Shown: piece after piece, positions 32,152-39,878 of the stretch
How positions within the stretch are numbered: the stretch's first letter is position 1
Layout: the number at the start of each line of letters is the position of its first letter
Assembly (NCBI RefSeq): GCF_003429665.1
Contig: NZ_QUWK01000002.1
Span: forward strand, 249,848-313,847
Source: Sphaerochaeta halotolerans
Lineage (GTDB): Bacteria; Spirochaetota; Spirochaetia; Sphaerochaetales; Sphaerochaetaceae
Direction: 5' to 3'
Length of the DNA stretch: 64,000 nt
Notes under the pieces: generated by a model
Told to the model about the DNA's origin: nothing
The model's database searches: none
Seen by the model: only the letters and a program-made list of their open reading frames with translations
Made by a program: the position numbers and the translations under genes

Positions 32152-33563
32152 AAGAAGATTCGCCTCTCAAGCTCTTCACCGTATTGCTTAAGATCGGCAA
32201 GTACCCGTTTTTCCTGTGCTGGAGTCTCGGTGCTTGCCAATCTTTCCTCAATCTTACGTTTGAAGAAATTCCAGTTCATCTTGATGTTCCCTGGTGGGTT
32301 GAGTGTACGTTCAGCGCAGAAGCTGCGCCATTTACGAAGTTGTTCCTCGGTGAGTACTTCCTCCCAATTCCGTGCAACGTACCGGAAGAGCATAGTAGGA
32401 ATCCTGGTATCCTCGAAATCGAGATGGAGGGAGAGTTTTTCCTTTGGCTCGGCTTCTCTGATCAAGGCAAAACGCTTCTGGTCTGCATCCCCGAAGAAGC
32501 GGTCATAGAGTTGGAAATCCACATCATCAACCCCTTCAAAGGTATCTTCGACATTCCGAGCGATGAGCAACAACTTTGGATGACTGGCGATTTGCTGGTG
32601 ACGGAATAGGGCAAGGTCCTTGTCTATTCCGAGTTTTACGGCAAGTTGGTCAGTAAGCACATTCAACGGGGAGACAAACGGACACTTGTTTATCGCCAGC
32701 GTGAATACTCCCTCTGTCTTGAGCAATGTCTCCTCGGTTGCTCTCAGCAGTGGAGCGGTATCTTTGCTCAGATCAAAACAGATGATGGCATTGGCATTAC
32801 TTTTCATATGGGTGATCGGGGTGATAAGGCGTGAACAACCCTCATTTTTGCTGAAGATTGCAGAGGTATAGAGGACCGGTTGCCCGAAGGGAGTAGCAAC
32901 CACCCGCTTGACTTGGCTCTTTGCCCTGAGAGAGAAATAATAATCATAGAGCCTTGGTTGCTTGGTTTTGATCAACCGGGCGATTTCAATCGTTGCCCTG
33001 ACATCCACCAAGGCATCGTGTGCTCCTTGCTGGCTGATGCCGTTTGCTTCGGTCAGGCTGGTAAGGCGGAACGTGGGATTTCCCGTGGTCTCCTTCCTTG
33101 GAGGCCAGGTGATGCCTTCCGGGCGGAGGTCGTACGCTGCACGTACCAAGTCAATGATATCCCATCGGCTGCAGTTGTTCTTCCACTCTCTCTGATAGGG
33201 ATCGAAAAAATTACGATAGAGAGCATTTCGAATAAACTCATCATCAAAACGAATAGTGTTGAACCCTGCAACCACTGTATAGGGTTTTGAGAATTCCCCA
33301 TTGATACGAGCAATGAACTCGCTTTCGCTCATGCCTTTTTCGTTCACCTCCTGAGGAGTGATACCGGTAATGGTGCAGGAGAGAGGATCGGGAAGATAGT
33401 CGTCGCTGAGTTTGCAATAGAGGACAATAGGTTCCCCAATGGGATTGAGGTCAAGATCTGTGCGTTGCCCTGCAAACTGGGCAATTCTATCATATCGGCT
33501 GTCAAGCCCGAAGGTTTCAAGGTCATACCAGAAGATTGTTTGTTTAGAAGGGTGCATATTCAT
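32148..33563 (-). CDS. sbcB: Exodeoxyribonuclease I
   Basis: A 471-residue 3'-5' single-strand DNA exonuclease of the DEDDh type. D14 and E16 (FWYDLETFG), the FDDEFIRN Asp and the AHDALVDVRATI His/Asp are all present. The N-terminal 200 residues resemble the E. coli enzyme closely (DDYLPDPLSCTITGITPQEV, RWDIIDLVRAAYDLRPEGI, QPRLYDY). The SH3-like and C-terminal domains follow. SbcB is best known from proteobacteria, so acquisition by transfer is possible. No Shine-Dalgarno; a -10-like TACACT lies 6 nt before the ATG. Confidence 0.93.
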   Translation of the reverse strand: MNMHPSKQTIFWYDLETFGLDSRYDRIAQFAGQRTDLDLNPIGEPIVLYCKLSDDYLPDPLSCTITGITPQEVNEKGMSESEFIARINGEFSKPYTVVAGFNTIRFDDEFIRNALYRNFFDPYQREWKNNCSRWDIIDLVRAAYDLRPEGITWPPRKETTGNPTFRLTSLTEANGISQQGAHDALVDVRATIEIARLIKTKQPRLYDYYFSLRAKSQVKRVVATPFGQPVLYTSAIFSKNEGCSRLITPITHMKSNANAIICFDLSKDTAPLLRATEETLLKTEGVFTLAINKCPFVSPLNVLTDQLAVKLGIDKDLALFRHQQIASHPKLLLIARNVEDTFEGVDDVDFQLYDRFFGDADQKRFALIREAEPKEKLSLHLDFEDTRIPTMLFRYVARNWEEVLTEEQLRKWRSFCAERTLNPPGNIKMNWNFFKRKIEERLASTETPAQEKRVLADLKQYGEELERRIFF

Positions 33564-33569
33564 GGCTTC

Positions 33570-33598
33570 AGTGTACCATAGAAGTGAAGTTGTGTCTT
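33570..33598 (-). promoter_or_regulatory. Candidate leaderless promoter of sbcB
   Basis: On the minus strand, AAGACA (33593-33598), 17-bp spacer, TACACT (33570-33575), then 6 nt to the ATG. Both hexamers are 4/6 matches, so this rests mainly on position and the missing ribosome site. Confidence 0.35.
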
Positions 33599-33658
33599 TT
33601 TTCCATGAATAGGTTGTTCTCTTTTGTGTGGTGAATTATCATATCACAAAGGATGCCC

Positions 33659-34276
33659 ATGAAATACTTGATACCTTTTCTGTTGATGTTTTGTTTGCTC
33701 TTTCCCCTTGGGGCAAAAGAGCCTACTCCAAACGATGTCACAGTGGCTATTGCTGCCATCACTGACTCGACCATCTGTGCAGTTGCGGCCTTCCTTAATA
33801 CCCCGAGGATTGACCTTCCTGGAAGCAATCTCTATTTCAGGGATGGTGAGACGCTCCCCCATATCCTGACATTCCAGGAAGCTGATTTAGGGACCTATCT
33901 TCCCTTGTTCATGTCGACAAAGGAGGGAGGAACCTCCTTTTTTGCCTCCCTGATGCAATCGGCACGAGGACCGCTCAATGATGTGGCAATCCAATATCTG
34001 ACCGTTCATGCATGGGAAAAGGGGCATGCGATTCTCAAGGGAGCTGCAATTACCGAATGGGGTGAAGGAGTCACGCTTCCTTCCCTGATGGGTTCAGTGA
34101 TACAGAGTGGAAAGATTCCTGATATCCTGTTCACAGCTGATGTGGTAGTAGCTGGGCGACGGGTCAGCACATCTGTCAGGGTAGAAGGAAAATTCATATT
34201 ACACAGCGATGATGAAGGCTATTTTGCGGTACGTCCGCTTACTTTGAAAATAAACGGAAGGGAAGTAGAGGTATAG
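33659..34276 (+). CDS. Exported protein of unknown function
   Basis: A 205-residue protein with a signal peptide (KYLIPFLLMFCLLFPLGAKE). No family recognised. Mature part: an N-terminal helical stretch (NDVTVAIAAITDSTICAVAAF), then mixed strands including TADVVVAGRRVSTSVRVEGKF. ATG 33659 has AAAGG at good spacing; ATG 33653 lies too close to it. It precedes hexokinase by 31 nt on the same strand, perhaps in one transcript, but a functional link is not evident. Confidence 0.6.
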   Translation: MKYLIPFLLMFCLLFPLGAKEPTPNDVTVAIAAITDSTICAVAAFLNTPRIDLPGSNLYFRDGETLPHILTFQEADLGTYLPLFMSTKEGGTSFFASLMQSARGPLNDVAIQYLTVHAWEKGHAILKGAAITEWGEGVTLPSLMGSVIQSGKIPDILFTADVVVAGRRVSTSVRVEGKFILHSDDEGYFAVRPLTLKINGREVEV

Positions 34277-34307
34277 GTAAACCTCTTTTTTCCCTATAGG
34301 AGGAAGC

Positions 34308-35618
34308 ATGTCTGATTGTGTCCAGAAAACCGAGGAGTTCTTGAAAAGAAGGGGAATTGACCCAGCTACGGTGGATATGGAGCATTTGCTCAATACCTTC
34401 CTCAGTGAGATGGAAAAAGGCTTGAGAGATGAGCATGCAAGTAGCTTGAAAATGATCCCTACCTACACCACTGTGGTAAGTGAGATTCTCAAGAATGAAC
34501 CGGTGATTGTTCTTGATGCAGGAGGCACGAATTTTAGAACCTGCCTGGTTACCTTTGATACTGAAGGGACTGCTCACATTGAAGATTTCAGGAAAGTATC
34601 AATGCCGGGGGTCAAAAAAGAAGTGAGTGCCGAGGAATTCTTTTCCACCTTTGCCAATGAAGTGGAGCGCCTGATAGACAAGAGCGACAAGATTGGGTTT
34701 TGTTTCTCTTATGCTGCTTCCATAACTGCTGACCACGATGGAATTCCCTTGGTGTTTTCCAAGGAGATCAAAGCTCCCGAAGTAATAGGAAAACCTGTTG
34801 GGGCAACACTGTTGCAGGAGCTTGCCCGCCGCGGATACGATGTTTCCAATAAGAAGGTAGCCGTGCTCAATGATACTGTTGCTACGCTTCTAGCCGGCCA
34901 GAGTGCAAAAAGAGAAGTTCCTTATAGTGGCTATATAGGGTTCATCCTTGGAACCGGTACGAATACGGCCTATGTTGAGGAGAATTCCTCTATCGAAAAA
35001 CTTGGACTTCAGGATAGTGGAAGCCAGATTATCAATATAGAATCTGGTAACTTTGACTTCTGCCCGAGTGAACTCGATCGTGAGTTCTTTAATGCCACCA
35101 AGGCGCCCCAGCAATATCATCTTGAGAAAATGATCAGTGGAGCTTATCTTGGTCCTTTGAGCACCCTTGTCATTGAGAAAGCCATTGAGGACCGGGTGCT
35201 CAGTGATACCTTCAAGGCACGGTTTTCCAAGCTTGGTGGGATCAATACCACGGTGATGAGCAACTACCTTGAGATGCCGTTCAACCATGAGTATGAACTC
35301 GTAGCCTGTTGTGAAGGGAACAAAGAGGATGCAGTCTCGCTTTGGATGATCATTGACGCCTTGATCGCCCGCTCAGCCAAACTCACTGCCGCAAACCTTG
35401 CAGCCACCATCCTCAAGAGTGGGGCTGGGACTGACCCCCGTGTGCCAGTCTGTATCAATGCTGATGGTACCACATTCTACAAGACTGAGTATCTGAAGAA
35501 ATATACGGAGTATTATTTGCATACCCATTTGCAATTGGCTCGAAGAAGGTATTACCGTTTCGTCCATATTGACGATTCTCCGACCATCGGGGCAGCAATT
35601 GCAGGGTTGAGCCTCTAG
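34308..35618 (+). CDS. hxk: Eukaryote-type hexokinase
   Basis: A 436-residue ATP-dependent hexose kinase of the hexokinase family rather than bacterial glucokinase or ROK. It has the phosphate loop LDAGGTNFRTCLV, sugar-site segments GFCFSYAAS and VAVLNDTVATLLAG, ILGTGTNTAYVE, and the C-terminal adenosine region (GAGTDPRVPVCINADGTTF, DDSPTIGAAIAG). Treponemes are known to carry such an enzyme. It makes glucose-6-phosphate for glycolysis. AGGAGG before ATG. A phosphohexomutase gene lies just beyond vsr on the opposite strand. Confidence 0.93.
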   Translation: MSDCVQKTEEFLKRRGIDPATVDMEHLLNTFLSEMEKGLRDEHASSLKMIPTYTTVVSEILKNEPVIVLDAGGTNFRTCLVTFDTEGTAHIEDFRKVSMPGVKKEVSAEEFFSTFANEVERLIDKSDKIGFCFSYAASITADHDGIPLVFSKEIKAPEVIGKPVGATLLQELARRGYDVSNKKVAVLNDTVATLLAGQSAKREVPYSGYIGFILGTGTNTAYVEENSSIEKLGLQDSGSQIINIESGNFDFCPSELDREFFNATKAPQQYHLEKMISGAYLGPLSTLVIEKAIEDRVLSDTFKARFSKLGGINTTVMSNYLEMPFNHEYELVACCEGNKEDAVSLWMIIDALIARSAKLTAANLAATILKSGAGTDPRVPVCINADGTTFYKTEYLKKYTEYYLHTHLQLARRRYYRFVHIDDSPTIGAAIAGLSL

Positions 35619-35627
35619 GTACTACCG

Positions 35628-36053
35628 ATGGGTGATTGTTTTTCCCTTGCCAAGCGCAGCAAGATCATGGCAAGTATCAAGGCGAAGGACACCAGGAGCG
35701 AGCTCTTGGTGCGAAGTTACTTGTTTCGTCATGGATTCCGATTCCGGGTCAATGACAAGCGTTTGGTTGGGAAACCCGATATTGTACTTCCCAAGTATAA
35801 CACTGTCATTTTTATCAATGGATGTTTTTGGCATGCCCATCAAGGTTGTAAGTATTTTGTGCTTCCCAAAACCAACCGTCTGTTCTGGGAAGAAAAGCTT
35901 AGAAAGAATAGGGAACGAGATCAGAAGGTCTGTGCCCGGTTGCTGGAGATGGGATATCATGTCTTGGTTGTATGGGAATGTGAGCTATCTCCTTCCCAAA
36001 AGCGGGAGGAGACACTCAACGGTTTGGTTAATGAGATCTGGCAGGGTTCTTAA
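35628..36053 (+). CDS. vsr: Very-short-patch mismatch repair endonuclease (Vsr), orphan
   Basis: A 141-residue endonuclease that nicks next to T:G mismatches arising by deamination of 5-methylcytosine. Visible family features: RSKIMASIKAKDTRSELLVR, KPDIVLP with the metal-binding Asp, INGCFWHAHQGC with the zinc and catalytic His/Cys set, and WECEL near the end. Normal length. Vsr genes usually sit beside a C5 cytosine methyltransferase; none is seen here. It starts 9 nt after the hexokinase stop, with a weak ribosome site, so it probably relies on read-through. Its stop overlaps the convergent gene through TTAA. Confidence 0.9.
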   Translation: MGDCFSLAKRSKIMASIKAKDTRSELLVRSYLFRHGFRFRVNDKRLVGKPDIVLPKYNTVIFINGCFWHAHQGCKYFVLPKTNRLFWEEKLRKNRERDQKVCARLLEMGYHVLVVWECELSPSQKREETLNGLVNEIWQGS

Positions 36054-37951
36054 TCCTGGTCTGCACGGGCGATGAGACTACGATGCCATGCAAGGAGCCT
36101 GTCATGCCGGCTCACATCATCTCCCCTGCTGTCTACCATGACACGGTAGACAGGTTCTGTCTTGCTACCCCGCATCCAGAGAAAATCAGTGATGATACCA
36201 TCCTTGTTTTTCAGAGCTACCTTGTATCCTCCGGTATACGGTGGAGAGCGGAATGCTTCTCCCATACCTTCCACAGTACTGGTCCCTTCGCTCTGGAACA
36301 CAGTGTATGTATAGATATCCAGTTCCCTGAGCATCGCTTGTTTTTCTATCCAGTCAGCCTGAAACAGTACCTCATACCGACTCTTCAGAACCGAATGGTC
36401 ATGATGGATCTGCATGTTGCCGTCCTTTGAGAAAGCCCCTGTCGTGGTGTATATAGGCATGCCTTCAATGATTTTCTCAAGCGTGATCGGGTGGGGGACT
36501 TCCCTTCCGTTTGCACGGAACCAGAGTTTTGCAATATCTCGGTTCCTGAGCAGCTTCACCAGACTGAGCAGGGTGTTCAAAGGGTCCCTTACCTTGGCAG
36601 GATGAGTAATGTTGCCACCGTTGGATCCTTCTCCCAGTACGGGAACAAGGTACCCTTCTTTTCGTTTCTGTTCAGCCAGTTCAACAACATTTGCCTCTCC
36701 AACCTCGCAACGGAAGACCTCTGCATCAAGTGCTTGTGCAATCTGATCTATTCTGTTGCTGGTAGGTCCGTTCACCACCGTAGCCAACAATGAGGAGGGA
36801 TGTTTCAATCGGCAGAGTGTGAGTTCAGCGAGTACTACCAGAGCAAATACATTCTGTGCTTCCAAAATGAGTGCTTTGCCTGTTTTTTTTTGGATGTATA
36901 CCAGATTTCCACGGTCTCCATCATTGTCAGGAACGTAGCCAAGGAGGAAAGAAGGATCCTTTGCATACAGCATCTCAAGCGTTTGCTGGCAAAGCTGGAG
37001 GTTTTCACCTTCAGGTACGATAGCATGGACGACCTGTCCTGGTTGGTCATTGATTTGGTGCACCTTGAGTCCGAGAGAGGTCAGGAATTGGTAATCGATA
37101 CTCACTGAACGTGCACTGCCATTGAGCTCTCCTAAAACTCCAAGAGGTTCTCTGCTGTGGGCCTTTACCAGCATTTCCCGGAACCTCTTATGTTCATTCT
37201 GGTCCTCTGATTGCACTGCTGTAGTAAGAACAAACTGCGCATACCGTTCAAGATTTCTTGTTTGTTCGGATTTCACTGATGTAAGCACATCTCTATAGCG
37301 CTTGGTGTCCATATGGGAGGAGAGGGACTGGAGATAGGCAGGTGCCAAGGGTTCTTCCAGGACAATCTCCTTGAATAGTTTGATGATTGTCTCTGATTCT
37401 CTGGCAGTGTACACACCGCCGGAACGGCCAAATTTGAATCCATTATGCCCGATTGGATTGTGACTGGCAGAAATATAGAAGAATGCGTCTGCTTCCTCAG
37501 GATATTGGTTGCAGTCAGCCATGATCTGCGGAGCGGCGCAGATGTAGAGATACCGTACCGAACAACCCAGCATGGTAAGCGTCCTGCACACAATATCACC
37601 GAGTACTCTTCCTGTCGGCCTTGCATCGAGACCAACCAGAATGGTGGTGTCCTGTGGCTCCCCTTTCATCTCGCCACGTTGTATTCGCTGTTTGTCTGCA
37701 GCCGGCACACCAAGAAACCGTGCAAGGGCAAGAGCTGCCAAGGCTGCAAGCATGGCATCGGCTTCTGAAATCTTTGGTGTTTGATCTTCTTCGTCTCCAC
37801 TTTCAGCGAAGACCTTTCTCCAACCTGAGGAGGAGAGAATCATAGTGGACAGGGCATTCTGAAGTGCCTCCTTGCTTGGCAAGGGGAAATCGAGTATATC
37901 GAACATCTCATCAGCTATGGGATGGTGGCTCAAGGTATCATAGATAAGCAT
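36050..37951 (-). CDS. Phosphohexomutase (phosphoglucomutase/phosphomannomutase superfamily), long form
   Basis: A 633-residue alpha-D-phosphohexomutase. The phosphoserine is S163 in YISASHNPIGHNGFKF, the metal loop is VPDNDGDRGNLVYI, and the sugar-binding loop reads GEGSNGGNITHPAK. It is 80-180 residues longer than typical members, with an unusual N-terminus (about 1-100) before the LVGLDARPTGRV start of domain 1. It interconverts sugar-1- and sugar-6-phosphates. Such long forms are seen in spirochaetes, in my recollection. RBS GGAGGTC. It converges on vsr and hexokinase, which supports a shared glucose-6-phosphate theme. Confidence 0.88.
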   Translation of the reverse strand: MLIYDTLSHHPIADEMFDILDFPLPSKEALQNALSTMILSSSGWRKVFAESGDEEDQTPKISEADAMLAALAALALARFLGVPAADKQRIQRGEMKGEPQDTTILVGLDARPTGRVLGDIVCRTLTMLGCSVRYLYICAAPQIMADCNQYPEEADAFFYISASHNPIGHNGFKFGRSGGVYTARESETIIKLFKEIVLEEPLAPAYLQSLSSHMDTKRYRDVLTSVKSEQTRNLERYAQFVLTTAVQSEDQNEHKRFREMLVKAHSREPLGVLGELNGSARSVSIDYQFLTSLGLKVHQINDQPGQVVHAIVPEGENLQLCQQTLEMLYAKDPSFLLGYVPDNDGDRGNLVYIQKKTGKALILEAQNVFALVVLAELTLCRLKHPSSLLATVVNGPTSNRIDQIAQALDAEVFRCEVGEANVVELAEQKRKEGYLVPVLGEGSNGGNITHPAKVRDPLNTLLSLVKLLRNRDIAKLWFRANGREVPHPITLEKIIEGMPIYTTTGAFSKDGNMQIHHDHSVLKSRYEVLFQADWIEKQAMLRELDIYTYTVFQSEGTSTVEGMGEAFRSPPYTGGYKVALKNKDGIITDFLWMRGSKTEPVYRVMVDSRGDDVSRHDRLLAWHRSLIARADQD

Positions 37952-37982
37952 ATGACCTCCAATTTTTGGAGTATAGCATATA

Positions 37983-38011
37983 TTGCCTGTTTTGCAGATG
38001 TGCGATAGGGT
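37983..38011 (+). promoter_or_regulatory. Candidate leaderless promoter of the pyridoxal kinase gene
   Basis: TTGCCT (37983-37988), 17-bp spacer, TAGGGT (38006-38011), then 6 nt to the ATG at 38018. No Shine-Dalgarno at normal spacing. Confidence 0.4.
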
Positions 38012-38017
38012 AAAATC

Positions 38018-38851
38018 ATGCTACCAACCTGTGCTACATTTCATGATCTCAGTTGCTATGCAAAGAGTTCGCTCACTGTTGTGCTTCCCGTCCTTGAGTC
38101 GATGGGAATTGAAACCTGTCCCCTTCCAACCGCGTTGCTTTCCACCCAGACCGATGGGTTCGATTCCTACTACTTCCACGATACCACATCAGAGCTTGAA
38201 GGAATTCTCGATTCCTGGAAGCATCTGTCTCTTCACTTCGATGCAATCTATTCAGGGTTCCTGGGTAGCAACCATCAAGTGCGGCTCATCATGCAGTTCA
38301 TTGCGCAGCAACGAAAGCTAGGTTCCCCCTTGGTGTTGGTGGATCCTGTGTTGGGCGATGATGCAGCTCTCTATGGTCCAATTACCGATGCACATGTTGA
38401 GGCGATGCGCATGTTGGTACAATCGGCAGACATCATCACACCAAACACCACAGAGGCTGCTCTATTGCTTGGGCTTCCCTATCAGGAGCAATTTGAAGAA
38501 CAGGATGCCCTCTCCTGGGCCTGTAAGCTTGCATTACAAACAGGTGCCCGGGTAGCGATTACCAGCGTACCCCTCTCTGGAGGCTACGCAGTAGCCTGTT
38601 ATGCAGAAGGTGAGCAGTTCCTGGTTCCCTACAGCCCCATTGATGCTTCGTATCCAGGATGTGGTGATCTCTTTGCCAGTATTCTTCTGGGGATCCTACT
38701 TCGTAAGCATTCCTTTCAAACATCAGTAATTCATGCTGTGACCTATACATCCTTAGCTATTGAACGCACAAAGCAGCTTGGAAGGGAGCGTAGGCTGGGA
38801 GTAAGTCCTACATTGATTCTTCCTGACCTTTCCTTAGAGAGGGCAAGATGA
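38018..38851 (+). CDS. pdxK: Pyridoxal/pyridoxamine kinase
   Basis: A 277-residue ribokinase-superfamily vitamin B6 kinase. The N-terminal FHDLSCYAKSSLTVVLPVLESMG with LPTALLSTQT is typical of the PdxK/PdxY group, VDPVLGDDAALYG gives the ATP/Mg region, and YPGCGDLFAS is the anion-hole motif with Cys in place of the usual Thr in GTGD, as in the cysteine-containing subgroup. It supplies PLP, needed nearby by GlyA, GcvP and Kbl. The stop overlaps the nucleosidase start by 4 nt. Confidence 0.88.
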   Translation: MLPTCATFHDLSCYAKSSLTVVLPVLESMGIETCPLPTALLSTQTDGFDSYYFHDTTSELEGILDSWKHLSLHFDAIYSGFLGSNHQVRLIMQFIAQQRKLGSPLVLVDPVLGDDAALYGPITDAHVEAMRMLVQSADIITPNTTEAALLLGLPYQEQFEEQDALSWACKLALQTGARVAITSVPLSGGYAVACYAEGEQFLVPYSPIDASYPGCGDLFASILLGILLRKHSFQTSVIHAVTYTSLAIERTKQLGRERRLGVSPTLILPDLSLERAR

Positions 38852-39516
38852 GTATTGACGTACTGGTAGTTGCACCCCTTCGTCATGAATTGGAAGGGGT
38901 CCTAACTAAATTGGATGAGCCAGTGATTATTGCATCCAAGCGAGTATTGGGGACCATAATCGGGGTTGGCAAGATTGCCAGCGGGGTTACCCTTGCAAGG
39001 GCAATTGCCCGGTATAATCCGGCTCTCGTGGTGCTTGTTGGATATTGCGGGGCGTTGGATGAACATCTGGCCCTCGGGGATGTTGTCTGTGCAACCCGGG
39101 TTGTGCAGTACGACCTCGATCTCAGGGCATTCGGTCTTGATTGGGGTAGCACGTTTCTTTGGGATGGCTCTTATGCTCCACAATCCTTGCCTCTCTATCA
39201 TCCTGCGATTGATGGGGTGAAACCGGTAGTCATGGGAACTGCCGACCGCTTTTTGCTTCGATCCTACCGTGACGAACACCCTGAGCTGAGGGAAGTATTG
39301 CAACTCGATTGCAGTGATATGGAGGGGTATGCTGTTGCTTATGCTTGCCACAGCGTAACCATTCCCTGTGCAATACTCCGGGTCGTCAGTGATGATGCTA
39401 AAGGCAACCGCCCAAAGCAATTCAAACAGTTTATAAGGGAAGCTAACGAAAAGCTGCAGGAAGCACTTCAGCTATTGCTTGAAGCTCCAAGTGAGAAATC
39501 TCCGACAAGCTTATAG
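38848..39516 (+). CDS. Nucleoside phosphorylase-family hydrolase (MTA/SAH nucleosidase-like)
   Basis: A 222-residue PNP/UDP-family protein. It shows IIGVGKIASGVTLARAIARY, VVLVGYCGALDEHLALGDVV and the substrate-binding SDMEGYAVAYAC, followed by RVVSDDAKG, in the arrangement of MTA/SAH nucleosidase. The Tyr in DMEGYAVA replaces the small residue usual there, and the protein is short, so futalosine hydrolase or another nucleosidase is possible. Translationally coupled to pdxK. Its last 49 nt overlap the convergent gene on the other strand. Confidence 0.8.
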   Translation: MSIDVLVVAPLRHELEGVLTKLDEPVIIASKRVLGTIIGVGKIASGVTLARAIARYNPALVVLVGYCGALDEHLALGDVVCATRVVQYDLDLRAFGLDWGSTFLWDGSYAPQSLPLYHPAIDGVKPVVMGTADRFLLRSYRDEHPELREVLQLDCSDMEGYAVAYACHSVTIPCAILRVVSDDAKGNRPKQFKQFIREANEKLQEALQLLLEAPSEKSPTSL

Positions 39517-39878
39517 ACATTGCCGTCATGCTTGAGTTCTATTGCACGATCTGGGAAATAGAGGGGAAGGATTTTCCTTATATATTCCATGGCGGCTTCC
39601 TCAATAGCTCGCTTTTTATCCTTCTGAACCCATGATAGGGTCCGTATCTCAACAGAGAGGATATAACCACGGCCATGGTCGCTTCCATAGCCGAGAGTAA
39701 ACTGCGTACCTGTAGAAAAAAGTCCATCATAGGCCACACTTGCAGCTTTGCCCCGCTCGGGTCTGTTTGGATGCAATGGATATGCATCGCCGAAGGTGTC
39801 TTCAAGATAGCGATCGAGATCATCACACAACTTGCGCATCTTCGATTCAAGTTCTACTTGTTTGGGATGGGTGCTCAT
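39468..39878 (-). CDS. Conserved-looking small protein, unknown function, coupled to a patatin
   Basis: A 136-residue soluble protein. No family recognised. It begins with a helical acidic stretch (VELESKMRKLCDDLDRYLEDTFGD), then a Gly-rich beta-like segment (FSTGTQFTLGYGSDHGRGYILSVEI), then KKRAIEEAAMEYIRKILPLYFPDR. RBS AGGAGAA; the ATG overlaps the patatin stop by 4 nt, so they are co-translated. The 3' end overlaps the nucleosidase gene by 49 nt, an unusually long convergent overlap in this window. Confidence 0.65.
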   Translation of the reverse strand: MSTHPKQVELESKMRKLCDDLDRYLEDTFGDAYPLHPNRPERGKAASVAYDGLFSTGTQFTLGYGSDHGRGYILSVEIRTLSWVQKDKKRAIEEAAMEYIRKILPLYFPDRAIELKHDGNVYKLVGDFSLGASSNS

